A stretch of DNA of 10,894 nt from CAYWMQ01 sp964459635 (GCA_964459635.1 CAYWMQ010000023.1:1-10894), one strand, 5' to 3'; positions 1-7,179 are shown, counted from the first letter of the stretch. Notes: generated by a model not told the origin, from the letters alone. Program-made: numbers and translations.

Positions 1-31
1 CAAGCGCGAGAGTTGCGTGCAAATGGGAAGT

Positions 32-64
32 GCCCCGCCCTTGCTCTTGGAGCTAGGGCGGGGC
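32..64. other. GC-rich hairpin upstream of the secretion ATPase gene
   Basis: A perfect 9-bp inverted repeat (GCCCCGCCC at 32-40, GGGCGGGGC at 56-64) with a 15-nt loop. No T-run follows on either side. It may be the transcription end of a gene left of the window, since it lies before the promoter repeat of the next gene; that role is inferred. Confidence 0.4.
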
Positions 65-98
65 GGGCGAGGAGTAGCAGCCCGAATCCCCGTTCACC

Positions 99-140
99 TT
101 CTACCTTCTACTTTCTACTTTCTACCTTCTACTCTATACT
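99..140 (+). promoter_or_regulatory. TTCTACY heptamer array ending in a -10 box (TATACT)
   Basis: Six 7-bp units run end to end: ttctacc, ttctact, ttctact, ttctacc, ttctact, ctatact. The last contains TATACT (135-140), a good sigma-70 -10 hexamer, 8 nt before the ATG at 149. A transcript starting from it would begin at or next to the start codon. The -35 position (TTTCTA) is weak. The same array with a terminal TATACT precedes cysS and corA. Promoter function is inferred. Confidence 0.5.
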
Positions 141-148
141 TATCGTAC

Positions 149-3094
149 ATGGCTCCCCCTTTTGCCCCCCAAGAACACGCACGTGGCGATGCGCACTTTC
201 GCACACCTGAGGAAGAGCTTGCTTTTCTGCGGGCTCAAGTTGCGGAAAAAGAGCGGCAACTCAGTGAGCTCGGCCACACGCCCGAGCGTGAGGCTGTGGT
301 GCACGAAGCTATTACTGCATACCACGAGACGCCGGTGCATCAGGCACTGCACGAAACCCATCGCCTCACACAGGATGAGGTGGCGGCTATCGTGCTCGAC
401 CTTCCGCCCGACGAAGATGATGAAATAATGTCGGAGCTTCTGGGTGTGTTGCAAGAGAAGGGCATTCGCAACGCGCTTGCGGTGGCGGACGAGCTGCACA
501 ATCCCCATGTCGAGGACGACTTCCACCGATTCCTCGTGCAGTACGTCGCACACGACTATCCCGCACCGGGCCTTAAGGAGAGCGCCCCGCTCTGGCAGGT
601 CTTACACATGACTCTCTTTGAGGTGACGCTTCCGGACCAGCCCTCCGAGCGCGGCGGCGAGCGCCCGCTCAAGGAGCTCATTTCCGCCATGGAGCAGTTC
701 TACCAAGGCATGTTTTCGCTTGATGACAGCGGCGCTCAGACCGACAGGTACTTTTCCGTAGAGGTGGCGGTATCCGGCGAGCGCGAGGATATCGTCTTCT
801 ACGTGGCTGTGCCCACGGCAAAGTGTGATCTTTTTGAAAAGCAGCTGCTGTCCGTATTTCCAAAGGCACGGGCCCACGCAGCCCCGGAAGACTACAACAT
901 CTTTTTGCATGAGGGAGCCACAGCGGTGGCTTCCGCCACGCTCTCGCAAGACCCCATTCTTCCCATTCGCGACTACCGCGACTTCGACCATGACCCGCTT
1001 TCCGTGCTCATAAATACATTCACGAAGATAGCCCCCGTGGGAGAGGGGGCTGCCGTGCAGTTTGTACTTAAGCCGGCCGATGGGCGATACATCAAACGCT
1101 ACCGCAAAGTAGCCGCCGAGCTTGAGAAAGGTAAAACGCTGCGTCAAGCGCTCAAGGAGGTGCCGGAGGGTCTGGGTGGCGAGTTTCTGAAAACGCTCAA
1201 GGAGTTGACGCAGAGCAAAGAAAAGCATAAAGACGAGCCGTCGCATGTAGACCAGCAGCGCGTGGAAGAAGTGCGGAAAAAGTACGAGACACCCATGATG
1301 CTCGCCAACATCCGCTTGGTGGCGAGTGCCGCGAGCCAGCCGCGGGCGGACGCCATCTTGTCGGACATCATTTCGAGCTTTAACCAGTACCAGAGCACCA
1401 ATGGCAATAGCCTGCGCTTCAACCGCAAGACCGGGCGCGCCGCGCTTGCGCTCGCGCGTGCGTTTTCGTTTCGCGAGTTTACGCGTTCGGAGGCACTCGT
1501 GCTGTCCGTGCGTGAGGTGACCGGCATGATGCACTTCCCGACGCAAAACGGTGCAGGCACGCCGCAGCTCAAGAGCGTGAAGGCCGCGCTTGCGCCAGCA
1601 CCCATCGGCATGCCTACCGCCGGCACCAAGCTCGGCATTAACACGTACCGTGGCGTGAACACAGACATATACCTCACCGACGAAGACAGGCTGCGACACC
1701 TGTATGTCATCGGACAGACCGGTACCGGTAAGTCAGGCTTCTTGCGCACCATGATCAAGCAGGACATCGACCGCGGGGCGGGAGTGTGCTTCATCGACCC
1801 CCACGGCTCCGATGTGGAAGAGATACTTGAGAACGTGCCGGAGCATCGCATGGGGGATGTCATATACTTCGACCCGGCGGACACCGAGCGGGTGCTGGGG
1901 CTCAACATGCTAGAGTATGACCCGCGCAGGCCTGAGCAAAAGACCTTCGTCATCAACGAGCTCTTTTCCATCTTCAAAAAGCTCTACAGCAACAGCCCCG
2001 AGTCTATGGGTCCTGCGTTTGAGCAGTACTTCCGCAACGCGACCGCACTCGTGATGGAAGACCCGGCGACAGGGAACACCATGCTCGACATTTCACGCGT
2101 GCTTGCGGATGCCCGTTACCGCGAGCTCAAGCTTGCCCGAAGCAAAAACCCGGTGGTGAACCAATTCTGGCGCGAGATAGCAACAAAGGCGCAAGGCGAG
2201 GCGTCGCTCGCAAATATCGTGCCGTACATCACGAACAAATTCGACATCTTTACCGCAAACGACATTATGCGCCCCATCATCGCGCAGCAGACGAGCGCGA
2301 TACGCATACGCGAGATAATGGATACGCGCAAGATCCTGCTCGTGAATCTCTCAAAGGGAAAGCTCGGCGATATTAACGCCAACCTGTTGGGTATGGTGCT
2401 CGTCGGCAAGATGCTCATGGCGGCGCTCTCACGTGTGGATGCGCTTGCGAGCGACCTACCGCCCTTTTACCTCTATATCGATGAGTTTCAGAACATCACG
2501 ACCGACTCCATTTCCGCCATCCTCTCCGAGGCACGCAAGTACAAGCTCTCGCTCAACGTGGCGCACCAGTTTATCGCACAGCTTGACGAGCGGATACGCG
2601 ATGCTGTGTTCGGCAACGTGGGCTCCATGGCGGTGTTTCGCGTAGGCTATGAAGATGCCGAGTACCTTGAAAACCAGTTCAAGCCGGTGTTTGAGCTTCA
2701 GGATATTATGAATATTGAGAACAGGCATGCGTACCTGCGGATGCTTGCGCACGGCATACCGCAGAAGCCGTTCTCGATCAAGACGCTTGATTTCCCGCGC
2801 GGCAGTCGTGAGCGAGCCTCGCACATTAAACAACTTTCGGCACAGAAATATGGACGCGCAAAAGCGGACGTGGAGCAGGAGATACAGATGCGGTACTCCA
2901 TTGGGCTTTCATCCGCTCCTTCACCGGCCCCTAGTGCGCCGGCAGGTATCTCACCCGCACGCACTCCTGCAGTGCCGGCAGCTCCGCGTGTTGCTGTGCC
3001 GGCCGGAGCGGGTGTAGGAGCAGTAGGCACTGCAGCCAGCCCCGCTGCTCGCGCGCCTATTCCTTCACCACTTCAAAGGGAGGACAGCGCATAG
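149..3094 (+). CDS. Type IV secretion VirD4/HerA-like ATPase (CPR type), soluble
   Basis: A 981-aa P-loop ATPase of the VirD4/TraG/HerA superfamily, whose members move DNA or protein substrates by ATP hydrolysis. The Walker A motif GQTGTGKS is at residues 522-529, followed by an IDPHG strand. The Walker B region FYLYIDEF is at 773-780, with D778 and E779 as likely Mg2+-binding and catalytic acids. An AHQF segment and an ERIRDAVFGNVGS segment follow, as expected for the sensor and arginine-finger region. The first 500 or so residues form a mixed N-terminal region that I know only as a CPR-family domain. The last 60 residues or so are a Pro/Ala-rich, probably disordered tail. No membrane segment is visible, unlike classical VirD4 coupling proteins. 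The open frame extends back to 17, but that part only translates the heptamer repeat and a hairpin, so ATG 149 is preferred. No SD is present. No other secretion genes are nearby, so the substrate is unknown. Confidence 0.88.
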   Translation: MAPPFAPQEHARGDAHFRTPEEELAFLRAQVAEKERQLSELGHTPEREAVVHEAITAYHETPVHQALHETHRLTQDEVAAIVLDLPPDEDDEIMSELLGVLQEKGIRNALAVADELHNPHVEDDFHRFLVQYVAHDYPAPGLKESAPLWQVLHMTLFEVTLPDQPSERGGERPLKELISAMEQFYQGMFSLDDSGAQTDRYFSVEVAVSGEREDIVFYVAVPTAKCDLFEKQLLSVFPKARAHAAPEDYNIFLHEGATAVASATLSQDPILPIRDYRDFDHDPLSVLINTFTKIAPVGEGAAVQFVLKPADGRYIKRYRKVAAELEKGKTLRQALKEVPEGLGGEFLKTLKELTQSKEKHKDEPSHVDQQRVEEVRKKYETPMMLANIRLVASAASQPRADAILSDIISSFNQYQSTNGNSLRFNRKTGRAALALARAFSFREFTRSEALVLSVREVTGMMHFPTQNGAGTPQLKSVKAALAPAPIGMPTAGTKLGINTYRGVNTDIYLTDEDRLRHLYVIGQTGTGKSGFLRTMIKQDIDRGAGVCFIDPHGSDVEEILENVPEHRMGDVIYFDPADTERVLGLNMLEYDPRRPEQKTFVINELFSIFKKLYSNSPESMGPAFEQYFRNATALVMEDPATGNTMLDISRVLADARYRELKLARSKNPVVNQFWREIATKAQGEASLANIVPYITNKFDIFTANDIMRPIIAQQTSAIRIREIMDTRKILLVNLSKGKLGDINANLLGMVLVGKMLMAALSRVDALASDLPPFYLYIDEFQNITTDSISAILSEARKYKLSLNVAHQFIAQLDERIRDAVFGNVGSMAVFRVGYEDAEYLENQFKPVFELQDIMNIENRHAYLRMLAHGIPQKPFSIKTLDFPRGSRERASHIKQLSAQKYGRAKADVEQEIQMRYSIGLSSAPSPAPSAPAGISPARTPAVPAAPRVAVPAGAGVGAVGTAASPAARAPIPSPLQREDSA

Positions 3095-3104
3095 TAAAAA
3101 ATTC

Positions 3105-3211
3105 CAAGCTCAAAATCTCAAGCTCCAAATAAATTATAAATTACAAAAACAAAACGTTTGAATTTCGGCACTGAGATTTATTTGGAGCTTGAATATTGTG
3201 ATTTGGTGCTT
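3105..3211. repeat. Long imperfect palindrome between ATPase and antiporter genes
   Basis: A perfect 15-bp inverted repeat, AAGCTCCAAATAAAT (3120-3134) and ATTTATTTGGAGCTT (3176-3190), sits inside a longer imperfect palindrome. It continues outward with gaps (caagctcaaaatctc against the complement of gaatattgtgatttggtgctt). Inward it reaches a small central hairpin CAAA-acg-TTTG (about 3150-3160). It is AT-rich in a GC-richer surrounding and begins about 10 nt after the ATPase stop. It could work as a transcription end, but it looks like a dispersed repeat: I recall similar AAGCTCCAAATAAA palindromes between CPR genes, without being able to check. Confidence 0.7.
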
Positions 3212-3335
3212 CGTCCCCATTCCCACTTCTCCTACGTAGCCTTGGTGAAGCAGGATACTCATCCCCATTCCTATGCGTACGCACTACTGGATAACTCACT
3301 GGCAGCCGTCTCATGCTCTGGCGTACACTAGAGCC
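3212..3335. other. Intergenic remainder upstream of the antiporter
   Basis: Non-coding as far as I can see. It holds a near-duplicate pair, cgtccccattcc (about 3212-3223) and catccccattcc (about 3260-3271), and TGCTTC (3207-3212) complementary to GAAGCA (3247-3252). These look like repeat debris continuing from the palindrome to the left. The last part carries the candidate antiporter promoter. Confidence 0.4.
3324..3329 (+). promoter_or_regulatory. Possible -10 box (TACACT) for the antiporter, leaderless layout
   Basis: TACACT ends 6 nt before the ATG at 3336, so a transcript would start at the start codon, as proposed for the ATPase, cysS and corA. There is no recognisable -35 (ggcagc at the 17-bp position) and no heptamer array. 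The only SD-like bases are a weak tagag. Confidence 0.3.
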
Positions 3336-4694
3336 ATGAAACACCTCATACACGCGCTGCACCGGTTTGGACCGTATGCGGGCCTTATCGCCGTAGCGCT
3401 CCTCCTTTCGTTCGCGACACATCGCGTGCCCGTCGTCACTCATTTGTTCAGTGAAGGTCCCGAAGGTTTTTACCTCGCGCTTGCCCTTCTCTTTGCTGTA
3501 GGGTACGGACTCAACTATTTCGCGCCACGCACGGTCATTCCTTCTTTCGTGTGGGCTATATTCTTCGGCATGGCGCTCCAGCTGCCACTTGCGGTACTGG
3601 TGGCGGATCAGGGTGCGCTCCTTGTGGTGGTGGAGTTACTTGCCGCGTTCGTGCTCTTTGCCGGCGGGGTAGAGGTGCCGGTGAAGAACTTCAAGAAATA
3701 CTTTGCGCCCATAGCAGCGCTTGCGCTCGGCGGCACGCTCCTCACGGTGCTTCTCTTCGCCTATGCATTGTCCGGTCTCACGGGCTTGTTCGGCATTACG
3801 GGTGTGCCCGTTATGTCACTCATCGTGCTCGCGGCAATACTCGCTTCAACCGACCCGACCGCTATCATTCCGACCCTGCATGCACTCCACCTGCGCAAAC
3901 CGTTTTTGCGTGACATAGCGGTGTCCGAAAGCGCCGTGAACGATGTGGCCGGCACCATAATCACGCGCTTTTTCCTCGTGGCGGCGCTAGCGACCGCGGG
4001 TGGCGTAGCGACGGTGTCTTCCGGTTTTGCGCCATTCCTTACCCAGGAGGTACTCGACTCCTTTGCGCTTGAGATCGTGTGGGGGCTCTTGGTAGGCCTC
4101 TTGGGGGCCTGGATATTGAAAAGCTGGGGGCATACCGTGCGCAAGACTCACTGGTCCGACCCGGCGCTCTTTTTCGCGGTACCCATTTTCTGTTTTGCGC
4201 TCGGCTCGATAGCGGGGGGCTCCGGCTTCCTTGCGTCGTTCGTAGCGGGCCTTCTTTTTGAGTCGTCATCTGAGACACGAGAAGTACGCGAGTTCTTCAA
4301 TCGCTTCGTTGACGGCTTTATCAAGCCGGTCATCTTCATACTGCTCGGTGCGCTCGTGCCGCTCGGGCTCTTGATTTCCACGCTGCCTTTGGGTGTCTTG
4401 GCTGCGGCGGTGTTCATGTTCGCGGTACGCCCGGCGGTGGTATTTATATCTCTCATACCCTTCATGGCGCGCAAGCACGACCTCTTTGAGTGGCGCGAGG
4501 TGATGTTTTTGTCCTTCATTCGTGAGACGGGTGCGATACCGGCCATCCTTATACTCGCAGCGGTCGCGGCGGGGCTTGCGGGGAGTGCATTCGTGTTCGC
4601 TATCGGCATGTGGGTGATCCTTTTGACGCTCATTGTCGAGCCGCCGCTTACCCCGTACGTGGCAAAGAAGCTGGGACTGACGAGGTGGTGGTAA
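3336..4694 (+). CDS. Cation:proton antiporter, CPA1 (NhaP/NHE) type
   Basis: A 452-aa polytopic membrane protein of the monovalent cation:proton antiporter superfamily, which exchanges Na+ (or K+) for H+ across the cytoplasmic membrane. Roughly a dozen hydrophobic segments are visible. Two family signatures are clear: ASTDPTAI with T172 and D173, and SESAVNDVAG with N202 and D203. An Asn-Asp pair at the second site is typical of electroneutral CPA1 exchangers, so Na+/H+ exchange at 1:1 is the likely activity (inference). A later GSGFLASFVAGLLF helix also fits the fold. The length is normal for a transport domain without the C-terminal regulatory domain seen in longer relatives. The frame opens at 3273, but the ATG at 3336 gives a natural start (MKHLIHALHRFGP) directly before the first membrane helix. 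Confidence 0.88.
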   Translation: MKHLIHALHRFGPYAGLIAVALLLSFATHRVPVVTHLFSEGPEGFYLALALLFAVGYGLNYFAPRTVIPSFVWAIFFGMALQLPLAVLVADQGALLVVVELLAAFVLFAGGVEVPVKNFKKYFAPIAALALGGTLLTVLLFAYALSGLTGLFGITGVPVMSLIVLAAILASTDPTAIIPTLHALHLRKPFLRDIAVSESAVNDVAGTIITRFFLVAALATAGGVATVSSGFAPFLTQEVLDSFALEIVWGLLVGLLGAWILKSWGHTVRKTHWSDPALFFAVPIFCFALGSIAGGSGFLASFVAGLLFESSSETREVREFFNRFVDGFIKPVIFILLGALVPLGLLISTLPLGVLAAAVFMFAVRPAVVFISLIPFMARKHDLFEWREVMFLSFIRETGAIPAILILAAVAAGLAGSAFVFAIGMWVILLTLIVEPPLTPYVAKKLGLTRWW

Positions 4695-4698
4695 GAAA

Positions 4699-4726
4699 GG
4701 TAGAAAGTAGTAGGTAGAAGGTAGAA
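4699..4726. repeat. Heptamer array in reverse orientation after the antiporter stop
   Basis: Four 7-bp units on the + strand: ggtagaa, agtagta, ggtagaa, ggtagaa. They begin 4 nt after the antiporter stop. They are the complement of the TTCTACY array found before three genes, and 14 nt (4699-4712) are identical to 10637-10650 upstream of corA. The array points back into the antiporter gene, has no TATACT unit and no ATG behind it, so it is a copy without an evident promoter role. Confidence 0.7.
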
Positions 4727-4762
4727 AGGTGCCGACGGATCTGACGTGCGTGAATACGAAAT

Positions 4763-4790
4763 GAGCGCCCCGAAACAGTGGGGCGCTCTT
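4763..4790. terminator. Hairpin terminator between convergent genes
   Basis: A perfect 9-bp stem GAGCGCCCC (4763-4771) / GGGGCGCTC (4780-4788) with an 8-nt loop lies between the antiporter (+) and the 184-aa gene (-), which converge here. The + side continues CTTGCG and the - side CATTTCG, so neither T-tract is strong. The hairpin may serve both genes. The GGGGCGCTCTTGC arm recurs at the 7262-7289 hairpin. Confidence 0.65.
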
Positions 4791-4813
4791 GCGAAGTTGG
4801 GCGGGGCGGGGGC

Positions 4814-5368
4814 TTATTCGTAGCCGAGCCCGAGTTTCTGAGCCTCGGCGACGAGCTCATCGAGGACGGCTTCGCGTTCTTTCATCTCATCCGTTTTCTC
4901 GGCGAAGACGAGAACGTCATCGACGTGCATGCGATGCAAGCGCACATCATCGAGACTGTAACGGATGATGCAGCAGTCCATTTTCCTGTGTTTCAACAGG
5001 AAATAGTGAAAGACTATCCGCGCTTTTACGTCCGCGCGTGCGCCGAGATAGACGGCAACAATGCGTCCTGAGTCAATACCTACGGTGTCCAGGTATTGCA
5101 GCGCCGCTTCAAGCGGAACTGCACCCAGCTCCGGCTTTCCCGACTCGACGGTGTGAGCAAGCATGGATCCTAACGATACCATCCCGGTCTCACCCTCGGC
5201 ACGACAGTCTGCAGCGCGGACCGGGACGACCGTCACTTTGCCGCTACAGCGCTTGCTGTTCTCAGCGAACTCAGCGCCGATGTCGTCTTCGAACAGGTGC
5301 CGCTTCAGGTATTCCGTCGCCATTTCGCGACCGGAGAGATGGGTGCAGTGAATCTTAATCTTGGCCAT
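4814..5368 (-). CDS. Hypothetical cytosolic protein, 184 aa
   Basis: I do not recognise this protein. It starts MAKIKIHCTHLSG and ends with a charged helix-rich stretch, about residues 150-184. There is no signal peptide or membrane segment, so it is probably cytosolic with a mixed alpha/beta fold. The middle contains alternating hydrophobic strands (KVTVVPV; GRIVAVYLGA) and a Lys/Arg-rich part around HYFLLKHRKMDCC. The frame runs back to 5446, but that extension overlaps the promoter. ATG 5368 has an excellent ribosome binding site (GAGGAGG, about 8 nt upstream) and is the start used here. The gene is monocistronic, with its own promoter at 5446-5418 and a hairpin after the stop. It is transcribed away from the DUF4870 gene, with a MITE-like element between their promoters. 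No function is proposed. Confidence 0.75.
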   Translation of the reverse strand: MAKIKIHCTHLSGREMATEYLKRHLFEDDIGAEFAENSKRCSGKVTVVPVRAADCRAEGETGMVSLGSMLAHTVESGKPELGAVPLEAALQYLDTVGIDSGRIVAVYLGARADVKARIVFHYFLLKHRKMDCCIIRYSLDDVRLHRMHVDDVLVFAEKTDEMKEREAVLDELVAEAQKLGLGYE

Positions 5369-5417
5369 GTGACGGCCTCCTCTTATTTGCATTTGAACTG
5401 GTACAGTATTCTGGCAT

Positions 5418-5446
5418 AGAGTAGCATACACCGGACAGAATGTCAA
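5418..5446 (-). promoter_or_regulatory. Sigma-70 type promoter of the 184-aa gene
   Basis: On the minus strand, a perfect -35 TTGACA (5446-5441) is followed after 17 nt by TACTCT (5423-5418). TGC directly before it gives an extended -10. The predicted start leaves a leader of about 40-45 nt that includes the GAGGAGG ribosome binding site. Confidence 0.65.
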
Positions 5447-5473
5447 GCATTATGGTTTGACAGGATTTTGTTA

Positions 5474-5616
5474 GTAACCCCTCAAACCCTCCAAGAAGCA
5501 CTAATTTGTACGTCTTTGCGAGCTGCAGCGAAGCAATCTAGAGTACGCATGTGTAGTTAAAGAATCCTGGACTGCTTCACAGCGGCTCGCAGCGACGCTA
5601 GGGTTTGAGCGGTTAC
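5474..5616. mobile_element. MITE-like palindromic element
   Basis: A 143-bp non-coding element with terminal inverted repeats: GTAACC-C-CTCAAACCCT (5474-5490) and the complement of GTAACC-G-CTCAAACCCT (5600-5616), 16 of 17 matching. Inside is a second imperfect inverted repeat, 5511-5539 against 5569-5597, with 22 of 29 matching. The left arm has about 20 nt between the two repeats, the right arm only 2. The inner arm (CTTTGCGAG...GAAGCAATC) resembles a repeat I recall from many unrelated bacterial genomes. If the outer TA at 5475-5476 and 5614-5615 is a target duplication, the mover would be an IS630/Tc1-mariner type transposase (inference). No transposase is encoded here. Confidence 0.7.
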
Positions 5617-5627
5617 GCGCGCCCGAA

Positions 5628-5656
5628 TTGACAAAAACATACCAAGATGCTATAAT
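5628..5656 (+). promoter_or_regulatory. Consensus sigma-70 promoter of the DUF4870 gene
   Basis: TTGACA (5628-5633), 17-bp spacer, TATAAT (5651-5656), with TGC before the -10. Every canonical position matches. The start of transcription should fall near 5663, leaving a leader of about 30 nt. The -35 lies 11 bp from the end of the MITE-like element. Confidence 0.88.
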
Positions 5657-5691
5657 GAGTAAGGACGTCAACATCAGAACTGGAGATTCAC

Positions 5692-6135
5692 GTGCGTAAT
5701 AACGCGTTTGTTCACCTGGCGGCTTTTGCTGGCGGAATTGCGGATTGTTTCTTTCCGCTCTTCTTCTCAATCTGGGCTCCGCTCGCCGTGTGGCTGCTTA
5801 GTTCGAAGGGACCCGAGCAGGACTGGCACGGACGCGAGGCCGTGCGTTTTCAGGTTGTGATGCTCATGTACAGCATTGCGCTCCTTGCTGGAATGCTCGT
5901 GCTTGCGCTCTTTTTTCCAATTGCGCCGCTTCTCCTGCCGGATGCATGGTCCATCTTTGCTGCGTTTGGTGCTGCGGGAGTCGTGAGCGTTCCGTTGTTG
6001 GCGATTCTGGCGCTCACGATTTTGTCGATTGTGGTGCCGCTTGTCGCTGCGGCTAAAGCACGACAGGGCGAAAGGTACGTCTACCCGTTCACGTTCTCTC
6101 CGAGACGCCATACATCGCACACGACTGTCGTATAA
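5692..6135 (+). CDS. DUF4870 family membrane protein
   Basis: A 147-aa protein of the DUF4870 family, small integral membrane proteins of unknown molecular role. Family marks are the N-terminal HLAAFAGG (residues 8-15), the HGREAVRFQ motif (46-54) between membrane segments, and the closing AKARQGERYVYPFTF. Three hydrophobic regions are visible: about residues 8-37, 55-82 and 87-119. The family is often somewhat shorter; the extra length here is in the membrane segments and a short polar tail. Translation starts at GTG 5692, with GGAG 6 nt upstream, behind a fully consensus promoter, so expression is probably high and constitutive. A strong hairpin terminator follows the stop. The family assignment is from remembered motifs and rather sure; the function is unknown. 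Confidence 0.85.
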   Translation: MRNNAFVHLAAFAGGIADCFFPLFFSIWAPLAVWLLSSKGPEQDWHGREAVRFQVVMLMYSIALLAGMLVLALFFPIAPLLLPDAWSIFAAFGAAGVVSVPLLAILALTILSIVVPLVAAAKARQGERYVYPFTFSPRRHTSHTTVV

Positions 6136-6141
6136 GACGAC

Positions 6142-6178
6142 ACCGCCCGCAAGCCTTGAGCTTCGCGGGCGGTTTCTA
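6142..6178. terminator. Strong intrinsic terminator, probably bidirectional
   Basis: The stem is ACCGCCCGCAAGC (6142-6154) / GCTTCGCGGGCGGT (6160-6173), 13 pairs with one bulged C and a 5-nt loop, then TTTCT on the + strand. It ends the DUF4870 gene just after its stop and faces the convergent minus-strand gene ending at 6210. The + direction is the better terminator. Confidence 0.88.
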
Positions 6179-6209
6179 CATGTCCTGGAGTGGAAATACC
6201 AAAGCGCAC

Positions 6210-7121
6210 TTAGCGTCCCAGAGCAGTCTGTAGACTTTGAATAACCTGTTCAAGGCGTTGATTTTCGGCTCGTACCTGGTCTGGGTCGAAGCGACCGTGT
6301 AAAGCTCGTTCCGCCGCCACCTTGCCTACCCGGCTTTCCAACACATCGTAGTTGTTCAGTGTCCCGCGGTTCTCTGCGTGTAAACCCTTTGCGGTGTCGA
6401 GTACGCTTTGTGGATCACTACTGTCCATGTGATACGCCCCACGAGTACCTCGATGTGCGTCCACTATGTCCTTAATCACCTTCATCGCGTCCTCTGTTGC
6501 TTTGCTCAAAGCAGCCTCACTACCCGCACCGGCATCGCTCTCGTGACCTTGTGCCGCCTCGTGTGCTTGTTGGAATCGCTCCTCGATCTTTTCGTCAAGT
6601 TCAGCAAATCGCGCCTCGATCTCGTCGAACGGATTGCCCTTTTGTTCTAAGAGGTGGTCTAGGGCAGGGTCGTGCAGTTCTTCGACCTGCTGTCTTAGTC
6701 GGTCGAATTCAGCATCGAACCCCGCGACATTCAAGTCAGCCCGTGCAGCAACGCGTTCTAGGACTTCAAGGACTGAAAAGACGGGCTCAAGCGCGGCACC
6801 TATCATAGACCTGTATATTTCCGGTGCACCGGGTCCAAGCTCCTCGGGGGAGGGTATGTCCCAACCAAGACTTTTAAGCGCATCGTATGCTTGAGTGACT
6901 GTCGGGTCTGTTTCGAACTGCTGCACAGCTTCTATCGTCCTGCTATGTGCGGGGTCCTCCATGTACTGGTAATCGGCCGCTTGCGCCTCTTGTGCCGGCA
7001 CTAACACGCGCAATGCCCCCGCTACCAATCCTACAATACGAACACTTTGCCCAATCAAGCGCTTTCGTTCCAAATGAGGTGTGCTACTTGAGCCTTCATC
7101 TTCCACTGGTGGTGTGTCCAT
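6210..7121 (-). CDS. Predicted exported coiled-coil protein, 303 aa
   Basis: I do not recognise a family. The N-terminus has a polar, acidic lead, a basic ERKR cluster, then a moderately hydrophobic stretch (LIGQSVRIVGLVAGALRVLV) and PAQEAQA, a plausible signal peptidase I site after residue 48. Two arginines in the hydrophobic part make this signal weaker than those of the two upstream genes, so a membrane anchor is an alternative. The mature part is acidic, almost all helical and free of cysteine. A likely coiled coil covers FDEIEARFAELDEKIEERF, and another heptad-like stretch lies at the end. The frame also has an ATG at 7139 without any SD. ATG 7121 has GAAGG about 7 nt upstream and is preferred. 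It is the third of three consecutive minus-strand genes with export signals. No clear promoter of its own was found. Confidence 0.72.
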   Translation of the reverse strand: MDTPPVEDEGSSSTPHLERKRLIGQSVRIVGLVAGALRVLVPAQEAQAADYQYMEDPAHSRTIEAVQQFETDPTVTQAYDALKSLGWDIPSPEELGPGAPEIYRSMIGAALEPVFSVLEVLERVAARADLNVAGFDAEFDRLRQQVEELHDPALDHLLEQKGNPFDEIEARFAELDEKIEERFQQAHEAAQGHESDAGAGSEAALSKATEDAMKVIKDIVDAHRGTRGAYHMDSSDPQSVLDTAKGLHAENRGTLNNYDVLESRVGKVAAERALHGRFDPDQVRAENQRLEQVIQSLQTALGR

Positions 7122-7179
7122 TCTGAAACCTTCGTTCATATGCGAAATGGTGTGATGTATATGATGCGTACAGCTGGTC

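Noticed and set aside
99..140. CRISPR or minisatellite array
   Set aside because: The units are 7 bp without spacers, far from CRISPR architecture; the position before start codons fits a regulatory repeat better.
17..148. N-terminal extension of the secretion ATPase to an ATG at 17
   Set aside because: It translates a GC hairpin and the TTCTACY repeat (STFYFLPSTLY); the same repeat lies outside the coding region before corA, so ATG 149 is the better start.
602..1699. 365-aa open frame on the - strand
   Set aside because: Shadow of the ATPase gene; composition rich in Arg, His and Cys, as typical for antisense frames of GC-rich genes.
5501..5770. 89-aa frame on the - strand across the MITE-like element
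   Set aside because: It runs through the palindrome, the consensus promoter and the DUF4870 start, with no RBS or recognisable protein features.
7121..7139. Upstream ATG at 7139 as start of the coiled-coil protein
   Set aside because: No purine-rich sequence precedes it, whereas ATG 7121 has GAAGG at a good distance; the difference is only six residues.
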